Source: Alligator mississippiensis
Taxonomy: Eukaryota; Chordata; Crocodylia; Alligatoridae
Length of the DNA: 64,000 nucleotides
Assembly (NCBI RefSeq): GCF_030867095.1
Contig: NC_081833.1
Coordinates: 73,971,395 to 74,035,394 of the forward strand
Reading direction: 5' to 3'
In this document: positions 1 to 38,585 of the stretch, piece after piece
Layout: each line of letters begins with the position of its first letter
Position numbering within the stretch: position 1 is the stretch's first letter
Translations under genes and position numbers: made by a program
Notes under the pieces: model-generated
Databases searched by the model: none
What the model was told of the DNA's origin: nothing
The model's input: only the letters and a program-made list of their open reading frames with translations

Positions 1-317
1 AACTTCTAGATCATACAGGAGCATAATATTCTGCTGGCGTATACACCATTGCAAGTGCAGCCGTTCTGATAGCTTTTGACTGATGAGAGCTGGCACAATA
101 ACCATGCCTGAATCTCCTTGCTGGGCGCCAAGTGCAACACGTGCATCTCAGGTTTGCAGTTTGATAAGCCCCGAGCTGCTCTCACCCTCGAAGGTGCATG
201 CAACTAGCCCATAAGACCTGCCGCTGGGTCGGACCACAGGTCTACCCCACACCTGTGACAGCAGCAAGCAGCAGAAACCTTTCCCACTTGGTGATGCTGC
301 ATTTCCTTCTATTTTAG
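1..317 (+). other. CIBAR2 intron (left edge)
   Basis: Intronic sequence leading to the acceptor at 317. I see no coding exon or recognised repeat in it. Confidence 0.6.
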
Positions 318-3673
<3,356 letters not shown>

Positions 3674-4460
3674 CATGAGCGGTGCAATTAGCTGGCCACG
3701 ATCATGACAACTGGACGTGTTTATTCTTCATTTCTTTACTGAACCTTCAATTTTCCATGAAGACAAGGAGCTCTCAGACAGATCCTGAAGAAGTTTGGAG
3801 ACCATGCAAATGTACCGAGATGACTCCAAGTAGCTCAGTCAGTCTCCGAATTAGAAGGAAACCAAATGTTTTGTTGGCTAGTTGAACATCCCCTGCTGTA
3901 GCCTATGGCATGGGCCGTCTGCCGGCATTGCCTTGCCTTATTACAAACGAGCAACAGACCCCAAAGCCACATTGCAAGTGTGCCCCGTGCAGGGAAGGCA
4001 GAGAGCACTTCGTAGGAGCGTGCAGCGCCTGATGGCTGAAATTTAGGAAGGTGAATTTGTGCCCAACCTCCTGGAACCCAACAACATCTGCCCATCTGCG
4101 AGGCATGGCCCATACAACTGGGTGCAACCTCTGAAGAGGCACCCAAACCCTCAGTTAGCCAAGACATTTATACAGTCACCACAGACAGACTCAAACTAGG
4201 GATGCCAAAGGCAGGTCTGACCCCTTTACCAATGACATATAGATGACCTAGTCCCACTTCCAGCTGCTGTCAGGCAGTCCCCGGGTTTCCATCGGCAAGT
4301 CTTCCCAATGGGTCTGCTCCCGCAGCTTGCAGAATACCAGTAGGGTATACACCAAATAGGTCCAAGGTATCAAAATATTTCTCCCACGTTTCACTTCACC
4401 TACTGTTTTGCAGCACTTGGTTCCTAGGCCTTGCCAGTCATTGCTGTTCCCATGCAGCAT

Positions 4461-4466
4461 AATAAA
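4461..4466 (+). promoter_or_regulatory. Candidate CIBAR2 polyadenylation signal
   Basis: First AATAAA on the plus strand after the CIBAR2 stop, about 790 bases downstream. A second AATAAA lies at 5933-5938, so the transcript end is not settled. Confidence 0.4.
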
Positions 4467-5387
4467 ACAGCAGCATTTTTCATGCCTTCCTTTATTTTAA
4501 GGTTAACTTTGGCACCAGGGGAAAAGCACGGAGAGTGGAGCAGGAGCAGGAGCAGCCTTAATACACACTTGCTGTCGGTGCCCACCCACCCTCCCAGGTC
4601 CCTTCTCAAGGGACTGCTGTGGGGCCAGTGCTTTGCTAGGCAGCACCCAGGCATCTCTCTTCTGCCAGCTGGGGTGGGCAGGGGACCCACGGGCTGTCTG
4701 CCCCTCCAAACTCCAAGTTTGGAAAGCCTGAGGTCGGCTTTCTTTGGCCCCCCCCCACTGCTTCCCACGTGTGCCTTCATGCTGGCATTTTCCCTAATTC
4801 ACCAGGAGTCCCCTGGAGCCTGCTGCCAGGGAAAACTCCTCAAATTGGCACTCGTCCCTTTTTGGAGCCCACCTTCACCCGCCTTCTCTGTGGAGAAGTC
4901 CTACCAGCTTGCTCCCCTGCTGCGGGGCTTCCCTCCAGGTGGAAGAGGCATTGCTAATTCGCAGGGCTTCTGGCCAGTGTAATTAGGAGGCCTTCCCATC
5001 CCACAGGGTTTTGCTCTTTGCACCCTTTTCATCTCACCAGCCAGCACCCAGAGCCCAGTTTGCACTTCAAGGGGACTTGCAGAAGGGGCCCGCTATCATG
5101 GTGACCTGCGGGTCTGCAGGGATCATTGCAAATATAACTGGGGACAGTCCTTGCCGCTGCCCCTGCCACCTTCATGTGAGCCCTGGCTCCAGCGACTGAC
5201 CCGGGGGGGCTAACCACTCGTTACCGCAGGCAGTGATGGTACCGGCTCCACACTGCAGGCCAGGATGGCTTGGCCTCAGGTGCACCAATAGAGCAGCTCC
5301 CAAAGCACAGGGTGCACCTCTGAGGAGTGATGAGAAGACACTGCTTGTGCTCCACCACCCTTGGCCCACACTACCCATCATCCTCAC

Positions 5388-5475
5388 AGCATCCCAGGAG
5401 GCAGGAAAGAAAGGACTTGACCCCTGTTGGCCTTTTAGGTCTTAAGCCGATGCCCTAACCACTGAGCCCCCCTTC
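5388..5475 (+). repeat. MIR-like SINE fragment
   Basis: Begins with tcctcacagcatcccaggag and ends with cgatgccctaaccactgagc, both typical of MIR; the middle is deleted. Confidence 0.45.
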
Positions 5476-8400
5476 CTCTGTCAGCAGCCCCTGCACTTAT
5501 GGGTGCTTCCACCTGCTCTGCACCCTGCGCATAATCCTGTAGTCAATGAAAAGGCCTCCACTGAGCTCTGGACCAGACCTCAAACCACAGCTACAGCTGC
5601 CGCAGAGCCCTCAGCCCCATGCAACATGGTCACAGCACCACCAGCCGACGAGGAAAGAGCAGAGCAGCTGGTAGCTCTCGCCACCCCCGTCCTTCTCCCC
5701 CTGCAACCTGATGAACACGCGGCATTTCGGCAGGGCCCGGCTGACTCAGAGAGCCCCCGCCTTTGGCACACGGCCCCGTGCCGCACACACCTGACCCGCC
5801 GTGATGTCACGCTGTCGAATGTCCCAGCACGACGCCCGGGCATCCAAGGAGAAATGGGTCCCATTGATTTTTCCCTTTCAAGGCGCAGGCTATTTTTTTC
5901 CTTCCATCAAGCAGCAAATATGCTTTCAGTGCAATAAAGACTGCTGTTCAGTCTGCGGAACAAATGGTTAGCGCCAGCCATTGTACGCAGGGGTGGGAGG
6001 GGGGCCGACATGCCGACTTAATGATGGTGATTTAAGCCATTTGGAGCCATTTTCATGGTGCACGTACAGCGCGGGGAAGAATCAAGGGAAGGAGGGAGGG
6101 GACACACAACTGAGTGCTTAAAAGGGGAGAGAGAAGCAGCCAAGGGGCGGCAAGCTGTTCGCCCCATGGCTTGGCCAGCCCAACCCAGCTCAGCCCCTCC
6201 CGTCCTGACCCCAAATCAGCAACCTGCCTTTACCCTGCTAACAACAGCTGCTCAGAGCAAGGGCCAGCTGGCAGCAGTGGACAGGGGAGCTTTTTCCCCT
6301 GCTCCCTCCCCGGCACAGCATACAAAGCCAAGGATCGAGCTGGCATCCAGGATCTGGTGCTGGCCTTGCAACGGAGCCCATTTTGCAAGGCTAAGGCCGC
6401 AGCCAGGGACATGGGCAGACCGGGCACCGCAACTCCCCATGCTTCTGGTGCTGTGGAAATGGTCTGGTGCAGCAAGAGCTCTCCAAATGAGGCCTTTTCC
6501 CTCTGTGCCTGGCTCTGCATTAGGAAGCCTGACCTGGTGCCCTGCACCATGCCAGCAAAGCGCCTGTGCACCGCTGGCGTGGACCCTGACTTGACTGCAC
6601 GCTTCGTTTGCATGCCAAGTGCCTGCCACTGTGCCCTTTCCTTCACGGCCGGCTCAGGGAAACTGGGCAAAGGAAGAAGCCCCCCACCCTTTCCTCCTCT
6701 CACAGCAGGGAGCACAGGGGTGGGGGTCATCACAATTAGACTTCAACAGCTGGCTTTAATAGCCATCGGCTGCCCGGCTTCCAGAGAAGCATCCAGGCGA
6801 TGCGGACTGTCTCATGTGCCCTGAATGCACCCCCCAGGAGAGTTATACAGGCTTGGAGACAGGACGGCACAGACCAGAGGTGCCCAGCAAGGGTCTGAGC
6901 AGGTTTCTGCTACCATAAGGACAGGACGTCGGTTCCTTCCTGGGCTCGCTGAGCGGAGCCGAGAGAGTCTCTGAACGGCTGGTTCATATGCAGCAGTCTC
7001 TGCATTCAGAGCTGACCCCTATTAACTCCCTGGTACTTCATCTCAATAGTCCCTGACACTACATGCTACCGCATTTGCATTCAGCGCTGGGGGCTGAGCG
7101 CCCTGGGGCCCCGGCGTGGAGGGATCGATGGGATATTGACACACTTGTCACGCGGCATTTACCCACATCCGTGTGCACATTGCAGGCATGTTTAACTCAG
7201 ATTGGAAAAGAGAAAAGTTCAGGGCCCGGCCACGGTGCCACCAACTCAATCTGGGATTGCAAAACAAGCTGGCAATGATGGAGAGGTGAAATCCCAGAGA
7301 AGAGGCTAGGGTGGCATCGCTTGAACTCCTGCCAGGGTGCAGGTAAGGGGCCTGGGAGAGATTTGTCACTGTCCTCCCTGCACAAGGGGCATGTCTGATG
7401 GGGAAGGCGGTGTCACTAGGCATAAGTTTCTGCATGGCTCTGTCTTGCAGCAATGGCACCCCTGCAACCCCTGATGCTATCGTCCTTCCATACTCACACC
7501 AAGCATTCACCGTGAGCACGGTGCCCGGCGAAGGACAGAGTTGCTCCTGCTGCAGCAAACCCCAGCAGGAGCAAGAGGAAGGGGGGAAAAGACAACTTGC
7601 AGCAAAACTGCTCCCTCTTGGGTCATCAGAGAGTGCATCGATGGCTGCTTTCTGTGATCCGCAACCTGGTACCCCAAGGGCACCTAGAAGGGGGACCTGG
7701 CCCCCAAAAGCCGGAGAGCCACCGTGAAAGGCTGAATGAGGGCCATGAGCCTTACCTGCCTCTCTGCCCGATGTCACCACTATGTCATAGCCCCTGCGGT
7801 CTCTGTGCTGGGCATCCTTCAAGCAACCCCGAGACTCGGCTCCTGCGGAGAAGAGGAGAAGGAAATGCAGCGTGAAGTTCAAGGCTCGGCAACTCCCCTC
7901 CTGCCAGCCCCGTGTCACCCAGACTCGCCGCAGGGCAGCCCGCTCGCCCCCACGGCTCCTGCTCCTATCCGCACACCCTGGGACTCGGCCGCATTTCCTC
8001 AGCCCATGCAAGCCACGAGCTGCCATTCACACCTTGCACCTCTGCAGAGAGCCAGCTGCCTTTGGACAGCACCTTGCAGCATCAGGGCCTTAAAACTGCT
8101 ATAGGGGCAAGGCTGCAGGGGGAATGCTGCTACCTCGGGGGTTCCCCAGCACCCACAGAGGCGACTCAGGACCAGACCCCACAGAAACTAGGCACTGGCA
8201 GAGCACAGTTACCCAGGCCAGGCTTCTCCAAGCATGGAAACAAGGACAAGGAAAACAGATGGGTGCATGCTTGGATGCCGTCCTGACTCAGACCTCAAAA
8301 ATCAAGGTGTGCCCGCGACACCAGTGTTGCCATGCCCACTTCTGCAAGGGGGACTCTGAGTTCGGAGGACGCCAAGCTACTCAGCTCTTCCAAAAGTGCC

Positions 8401-9019
8401 AGATAGGCTGTATCTAAATCAGGTTCTGAACAAGCTGCATCTCCGCGGAGTTACCTCCTCCCCCCGCCCCGCTCCCTCCTTCCAAGGCTATTTTTGAACT
8501 GAAAATGCAAGCTGCCAAGGACTCGGTGCGCTTGGAGCAGACCTCAGCACTGTGCACTCCTCTGCTCGGCACTTTTCCTCCACGCTCGCGGCCCAAGAGG
8601 AGCTACAGCTGCTTCCCTTGGACGCACGGCAAAGCAGCTGACCCTTTGCCCTCGCTTGCTCTTCTCGGGGCCTGGCAATATTGGGTTTGCAGTGGGCTTC
8701 CCACAGAGCGCTCCCAAGCCCTGCCTTCACCGGATTCATGCAGTAAATCCGTGCACCATGATTAAGGCAGCCGTTCGCACGGCAGGCTGCAGCTGACGGC
8801 TTTGTGGGGCACCGGCTGCAAAGCAATTTCAAGGGCAGGGGTCAGTTCATCCCCGTTGCAGCAAAGGTCAGGGTCAGAGAATGCCTTGCCAGCAACTTGT
8901 GAGCTATCCCTTTTGTTAGGGCAGACCCTAGAAGCAAAGATCAGGGGCCCTTCGGGCTGGATGCCATTCCAAACCCATCCTGGCAGCCCCTGCCCCAGGG
9001 AGCTACAGTCAAAATAAAC

Positions 9020-9140
9020 AGGCCAGGAGGGGAAACTGAGGCACAGTGCAGGGACATAACTTGCTCTGGGTCCTGTACCAAGAAGTGGCCCTGCTTTTCC
9101 CCATTGTCAGTCCAGCACTGCATCCACTAGGCCCCAGTGC
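9020..9140 (+). repeat. MIR-like SINE fragment
   Basis: Contains ggggaaactgaggcacag, an acttgct block and a tail reading actgcatccactaggcc, the order expected in a MIR core and 3' part. Confidence 0.55.
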
Positions 9141-10410
9141 CACCCCACCCGGTCTTTGGGAAGTACCAAAATGCAAGCAATACATCCAGGGGGCTGGGGA
9201 AAGGTGGGTGGAGGGGTGGGCTACAGCAGGGATGGACTTTCCAAATACTCCCATATGGGGCTGGTTGGGGAGGGTCCTCTCCTACCCCTGTGCTCCTCTT
9301 CTTCTAACCGCAGGGATCCCAGCACCGTGCACTGCCCCGTTCCCGGTGAAGAGCTGCCTGTGGCATCTGCAAGCACCGAATGAAGCTTTAATAGCAAGGG
9401 CTCTGCTCAGCAACTGGAGTGAGCTATGTTGTCCTAACCATGCACACCAGGAGCTGGTTAGCAGAGCAACTTGGAGGCCGTTAACTCCCCTCATTAAACC
9501 CCATGGGCTTATAGCATCACGACTCCTCCACGTCAACAAGCAACCTGCGTGGTCTAGGAATGAGATCCTGACTTTGCAGGGGTTTTCCAGGGCTGGATTC
9601 ACTTGAGCCTTGATCTTGCCTATGTGGCAAGCTATTGAGAGCAGACTTGCCACCGACCGCACACGGGAAGTGTCCTTGCAGAGGCTGTGCGGCCACTGCA
9701 GTTCCCACCCCGGCTTGCCGGACACCAGCTTCCCCATGCACATGAGCTGCTCCGATACCACTCAACAATAGGTGTAAGGCTAGCCCGGTATCACAGGGAT
9801 AAAATGACCTGCCTCTCAAACAGATGGAGAAGGTCAATTAGTAATTTAAAGCTCAAAATGCTATATAAAGGCTAAGTACTATTACCCTGACATTCAGCTT
9901 GGCCAAACCACAAACAATAGTCACTGTAGGTGTTGTTACCCCTCATTAAAATCCCCAGTAATGAGTCACTGAAGCATTTCAGCACAACACGTAGCACTAC
10001 CCCACATCAGCATGGCAACTACAGGCTGTGCCCCCCCCAGTTTGGATACACAGGTCTCCCAGCTATCTAGCTGTAGGCTTCAAGGTCTCACTGGGACATT
10101 GCTGCTGCCTGGGAAAGCCCGAGTCAGGGAGCACAGCGGTGGTGTTACCCCAGTCCTTGCACTGGAGGTGAATGGGACATAGCAAGGACACTAGCATGGA
10201 CGCCCAGAGCAGCACTGGGAGTCACCAGAGGTAGGGCACAGGGGAAGGGGGTTGTTGGATTACCTCCAAGCATCGGGTTTACACTACCACCAACCCCTGC
10301 TAGCAGAGCTGGAAAGGAGGCCTGCTTTAAATAGGGTCTGAAGCCATATTCCTGCCTCCTTAGCTGGGGAACCACCCAAAGGAGGGGGGGAAGGTTAGGC
10401 TGGACTCATC

Positions 10411-10442
10411 TATATATGAATTATATATATTTTATATATGAA
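10411..10442. repeat. AT-rich simple repeat
   Basis: Short run of alternating TA around tatatatattttatatatg. Confidence 0.7.
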
Positions 10443-11339
10443 TGAGAGATACACAAGCTCCAGCAAACAAGGGCTACAGCTCCCAGGCCCTGGGGAATGA
10501 GCCATGTACAGAACGGGCACAAGCCCTTGCCTTCCCTTAGCCTGGAGCAAGCCCTATGGAGAAAGCAAATATCCTATGTAGCTATTATCAGGCTGAAATG
10601 CTGACCTGCTGTCTTCAGCTTTTCCCGGCCACTTGCCTAGAGCAACTGCCCTGAGGCTCATAAGCTGCTGAGCAGCCTACATGCCTCTGGCTGTGGTTCT
10701 GCACAGGCAGCGTTTTGCTGCGTTTTGTCCTCACCTTGCTGGTTTAAATGCCCTCCCGTTGCTGCTGAGAGCAGTTCTGATCTGATTGATCGTTCCTGGC
10801 TAAGCACCTGCATCTGTTGCCTCCGGTCTGAGCTCCTTGGAGCTAGGATGCTTTTTTCCTCGGGTTTGTCTAACATGCCCATCACCGTGGTCTCCGGGCA
10901 CCCTGCAGCCTGGTGTGATTAGCGTCTGTCCATCAGATTTGCCCACCTGCGGCACTGCCATCTTGGTGTGTGGTTCTGCTCGGGGAAATCCCTCGTCTCT
11001 TGTGAGTGGGAGCTGGTCAGGCCCTTTCTTTGGGGGGCTGTTACTTATCCTGGGTTTTTCTGGGGCCAGGCACCCCTTTAATCTTCTCCCAGCCCAGCTC
11101 AAGTGTCTGCAGGGTTTATAAGCTGCGTGCAACCTATTATGAAGGGATTACGTGGTGCAGCATAGTGGGCTTTGCTGGAGACAATGCTGCCCCGGCGGAG
11201 GTGCTGGAGAGGAGATACAGACCGGTCCATTGACTTACTTTGCTTCTTTAAAAAGCCTTCACAATAGAAAACACCTGCAAAGGAAACAGGAGCCCTGGCT
11301 TTTATCCCTGCATCTGGCACCAGCTCATATTAGGGGATG

Positions 11340-11400
11340 GTTGCCAACTCCCTCACCTCTCTGCCTCAGTTTCCCCATGAGCAAAGTAGGGAATGTGTCT
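11340..11400 (-). repeat. MIR-like SINE fragment
   Basis: Contains ctgcctcagtttccccatga, the reverse complement of the MIR 'ggggaaactgaggca' block. Confidence 0.5.
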
Positions 11401-11846
11401 GTAGGGGCAGCAGGGCAGTGCTTTCATGGTCTGGGATGGAGGTGCACAGCATGGCAGCACTGCTGCGGTACCAATGGCCCACTACTCAGATGAGCACGGA
11501 GGGAGTACAGCAGAGGAGGGAGAGAGAAAGGGCTATGTGATTACACCAACAAGTGATTTGAGTGAAGTAATCAGTAAAGGGATGTCTCAACCCCACCGAG
11601 CCCTGCCAGCCCCTGGGGAGGAGACCCAGCCCCCAAGGTCTCTTAGCTCATGACTTTAACCTTTACCTGTATGCATGAGCTGGCGGGGGAGGACGTGTTG
11701 TGTGTATTCGTGGATTCAGAGACAACACGTAGCTGGCCTAACTCCAGCATATGGGTTTTTCCCTCCCCTCCCGAAATATATCTCTTTTCCAAGCAGTGAA
11801 CAAAATAAGTCTTCCTTTTACAACCCAAGCAGAGAGGAAGGAGCTA

Positions 11847-11852
11847 TTTATT
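11847..11852 (-). promoter_or_regulatory. Candidate TMEM67-like polyadenylation signal
   Basis: AATAAA on the minus strand about 1.28 kb downstream of the stop codon at 13134. It is the nearest canonical signal I noticed; use is unproven. Confidence 0.3.
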
Positions 11853-11994
11853 GCAGCCTGGGGAAACCGTTGCCGATTGCAGCTCTTGGCCACTTTTCCA
11901 GGGTTTAAAAAAAAAAATTCATCCCATAAATAGACATCTTTGCAGCACAGCCCAAGCTGTGTTGGGATGGGCTGCTCTCCTCAGACAGTTTGGC

Positions 11995-12065
11995 CCCCGT
12001 TCAGGAAAGTGTCCCTCTTCCAGCCAACACTTAAACCCCCACTTAAGTTTAAGCATGTGCGTAAA
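11995..12065. repeat. Possible old amniote dispersed repeat fragment
   Basis: Reads like part of a known type of worn repeat with 'ttcaggaaag', 'cacttaa' and 'aagcatgtgcgtaaatcc' blocks. A similar scrap (gatcctgcaaagatgcatgc, then acatgcttaac) lies near 42625-42657. Confidence 0.3.
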
Positions 12066-13133
12066 TCCCCAGGAATCAGTGCAAACGAAGCTCTGTCACC
12101 TCCACCGCATTTTCTGGCATAAACACCCCGAGCAGTAAAAAGGAGCAAGACTTTCAAGGTTGGGGGGACTGGAGAGCCCAACACTCAGGAGCCGGGGAAC
12201 TCTGCCCCGTTGGGTCTTGCTAAGGCTCGATGAAAGGCTACGTTCCTTCAAATTGGGGCAGATACCAAAGTCCCCCAGGATTGCCAGGTCAGGCCTGAAG
12301 CTGAAACATTGGCATCTGGCCTTGTGTTTGGAGGGCTGCAATCCATGCAGGAGCTCTGGGGAGAGGCTAGAGATGCTGACTGTGCAAAGCAGAATCAAAC
12401 CCAGGGGCTGGTCCCATCCTGCCTGGCTAATTCTGCCTGGCCCTTTGCATCTCCAGAGATGAAAAGAGCTGGCCTGGGACTTAGCCCTGGCTCCCTGCAG
12501 GTAGTGGGGCTGACCTCTGTAGTCCAGAAACTCAAGGATGCCTGAGCCACAGGGAAGAAAAGGGGACAGCTGGGGTCTGAATGAGGAGGAAAGCAGGTGC
12601 CCATGCTGCAGAAGGTGATCCCTGCTTGAGCCCCATTGCTGGATTTGCCCTTGCAAACCCCACTGGTGCAAAAGCCATCCATGAGATGTGCAGCTCTGAC
12701 ACCCGGGTGAGAGAGCCCAGGGGATTCGTGTACCCCTACCCCCCCACAGATGCTTCTTGATGGGAAACAGGAAAGCAAAGGAGGCTGCTTCACAGAGCCA
12801 GGCTCATTGGCCCTTAGTCTCTCTGTTAAAAAGACACGAGCACCAAGACTCTTGCAGGGTTTGCTCAGCAGACAGGAATCCTTGGGTTGGAAATCAGACA
12901 CACGTGGGAAACCAGGAGTAGTAGGGAGGCAGCACGATCGCTGGCTTGGTCACCCAGGCTGGATGGGAGCATGGATCTTTGCCTAGAGTAACTAGGAGAG
13001 AAAGTTGGAGCAACTTCTCCCCGCTTCTCTCTTAGGCCAAGGACATCGAAAGGACCAGAGAGGTTTTCTCGCTCTTCACACTAGCCCCAAGTAGAGACGC
13101 GCCATTCCTGCTCTGGAATAGTCGCGTTCGTGT

Positions 13134-36143
<23,010 letters not shown>

Positions 36144-37506
36144 TTTACCTAGCCCCGGTGCCCACCAGCCGAGCTGCCTCCAGGCTCTGGCTCTCCGTGG
36201 GGCAAAGGGTGGAGAGCTGCCTGCATGCCTAGCAGGAGCGTCCCTGGTTACCAACCTGTTACGCAGAAGAAAGCTCTGGCACCTCCCCAAGGTAACCAAA
36301 AACACACCCAGCCAGGCGCAACACCTGCGGCATCCTTCTTCTGGGCCTGCCGGTGCAAAGGGGGCTGGGAGCTGCCAGGTCAGGCATGCCTCCAGAGATA
36401 GCACAGACAGCCCCGTGCCATAAAACAGGCCTGGAAATAGCAAGAGGCTGTTGCAACAAGTGTGGTAGCAGAGCTCTGGTTGCCTGGCCCGGCTCCGACT
36501 GCTGGAGGGGGGGGGGCAGGGGGGCGACAAGAAGGGGTTTTGGCAAACCAGCCTCAAATCTGTGCCAGCTTTTGCCCCTCTCCTTTCTCCTGGGGCTCAG
36601 ACTCTGGAATTTGCTTGCACGGGAGGGAAGGAGAATTTATCTCGAAGCGCTGAGCCGGGTCTCAGCTAAGAAATGCATTAAAGTCCTACCTCTAAAAATG
36701 AATGCTCAGGGCTCCTGGGTCTCTCGGAAACTGGAGCGAGCTGGAGATAAGAAGGATTTGGGGGCGTTCATCTTTGGAGCGGGGGTATTATATTTGTTAG
36801 AAGTTTTGCCTGTCTGCAAAGGGAGCAGCTGCTGTGCGCTCCCCGCCGGGACAACCTGGCAGACATCAGATGCACGGGTCCCCGCAGAGATGACTTTGAT
36901 GCCTCCTTGCTTTCACCGAGCTGAGATCAAACGAGTCGACGTTGTGCTCGGCGGGCAGCGAGGCACTAGGGACACGGCAGGGAGCCGGGCTGGAAGTGGG
37001 AGAGGACAAGGCAAGTGGGAGTGCGAGGCAGGGGAAAAACGCAGAAGGTAGGAGCTGACACGTGGATTCAAACTGGTCTTTCCTGGAGCAATGAACACAA
37101 CTTTCACAAAACATTCACGTGGGCAACACGTGCAATCTAGAGGTCAAGGCCTCATCTTTCCTTTCCAACCTGCCCATCTCTCTGATCAGAGCGGGCTCAA
37201 ACCAGAGAGCTCAAAGTGGTCCCCGAAGCCTTTGCTTAACCGGAGACTGGGCTAAATTCACCCAATGCAGAGAGGAAGCCAACAAGAGTTGCACCCACAG
37301 TAAACGTGGTCCATTTAATTCAGTGCTGTTGCTATTAGATCGGATGCTGGGAATACATGCAGTTCACTAAACAGACACTTGATGGGACTACAACACCTTT
37401 AAATATAGCCACATGCAGGAAAAAAGTCATTTTAAGGGCTGCCTTGCTAGACTAAGCACTCTCAGCAGTGTCTCAGGGCTTCTGAATACTGGTTTGCAGG
37501 CTGTCT

Positions 37507-38115
37507 TTAAGCCACTGATTCTCAAGCAGAGCCAGGACATACCACCAGATCCTTTGAAAGGTGCCCAAAGGTGCAAGGAGATAATCACAGACTCATAGAA
37601 AATGAGGGTTGAAGGGACCTCGGGAGGTCACATCTAGTGCAACCCCCTGCTCCAAGCAGGACCAGCCCCAACTACATCATCCCAGCCAAGGCTTTGTCTA
37701 GCTGGGTCTTAAAAACCTCCAAGGATGGAGAGTCCACCACCACCCTGGGTAACCTGTTCCCGTGCTTCACCATCCTCCTAGTGAGAAAGTTTTGCCTAAT
37801 ATCCAACCTCAACCTCCCTTGCTGCAACTGGAGCCCATTGCTCCTTGTCCTGCCATCTGCCCCCACTGAGACCAGCCCAGCTCCATCCTTTTTGGACCCA
37901 CCCTGCAGATAAGCACATAAACTAAGCAGCTACGTGCAGGTTTATTCCCGGCTTGATGATCCCCAACCCCACTGCCCAGCCCCCCTGAAAGGAGATACAC
38001 ACTATAATATATAAATTAGTTTTTAAAACTAGGGCCACTCAGCTCCAAAAGTTCAGGAGGGGGCCTCGAGTCCAGTGAGGGGTCCTCAAGTCCGACGAGG
38101 CTGAGAGCCACTGCT
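37507..38115. mobile_element. Possible hAT-type remnant interrupted by CR1
   Basis: Left part ccactgattctcaagcagag and right end gaggctgagagccactgctt resemble hAT ends; the CR1 at 37582-37908 would be an insertion inside it. Flanks ctttaag and ctttaga are only a weak target duplication. Confidence 0.3.
37582..37908 (-). repeat. CR1 LINE 3' end
   Basis: CR1 tail from cagactcatagaaaatgagg, with blocks aaggatggagagtccaccac and ttgctgcaactggagcccat. Upstream of the TMEM67-like gene. Confidence 0.92.
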
Positions 38116-38487
38116 TTAGATAGGCACAACTCCGATAAGAGTTTGTCTCCAGTTTCTAACCCACTGTCCGGGACCCCATCCCTGTAGCCTCTGGGCATCT
38201 TCGACATTAAATCAATAGCAGTTGTGAGGCCTTTACCTGGATTTCCTTCCAGCACTTCTCCCTTTTTGGCATTGCAGGTCTTGGGGTCAGCTCTGCTTGG
38301 GACGGGATCTCTTGGCTGGGTTGGGGATTTCAAGGGGTCTGGGATGAAAAGGGTGAGCAGAAGGAACTCTTCACAGATCCAAAGGCAGAGCTCAGCCTTA
38401 CTCTGCTTGGGGAAATTTTTGGCTACATCTAATATTTCCCTTCCATTAGATTGCAAAATCCTTTACAGTAGAGATCAGGAGCAGCAT

Positions 38488-38585
38488 CCCCCATTTTACA
38501 GGTGGGAAGACAGAGGCACAGAGACTGAAGCAACTTGCTATCCAGGAGGCCAGTGGCAAAGCTGGGGCTAGATCTGGGTCTCCAT
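38488..38585 (+). repeat. MIR-like SINE fragment
   Basis: Contains cccccattttacaggtggga, acagaggcacagagac and gtggcaaagctggggctaga in MIR order. Confidence 0.6.

Larger units (their letters stand above)
3674..13133. other. Intergenic DNA between convergent CIBAR2 and TMEM67-like 3' ends
   Basis: About 9.5 kb that must hold both 3' UTRs. Open frames on both strands overlap one another, start and stop without splice logic and match no family I know. In the CIBAR1-TMEM67 region of human, RBM12B lies between the two genes; no RRM motif was found here. Worn MIR-like pieces (5388-5475, 9020-9140, 11340-11400) and a short AT run are the recognisable content. Confidence 0.6.

Noticed and set aside
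5933-5938. AATAAA as the CIBAR2 poly-A signal
   Set aside because: A nearer one exists at 4461; without transcripts I cannot choose, and give the nearer one at low confidence.
7148-8026. 292-codon open frame on the minus strand in the intergenic region
   Set aside because: GC-rich chance frame: no known motif, competing frames on the other strand, no upstream promoter or splice logic that I could see.
3674-13133. An RBM12B-like gene between CIBAR2 and the TMEM67-like gene, by analogy with the CIBAR1 locus
   Set aside because: No RRM motif or long single-exon frame of that type was found.
36840-37050. CpG-rich promoter for the TMEM67-like gene
   Set aside because: GC content is raised, but no clear CpG island or start site could be fixed by eye.
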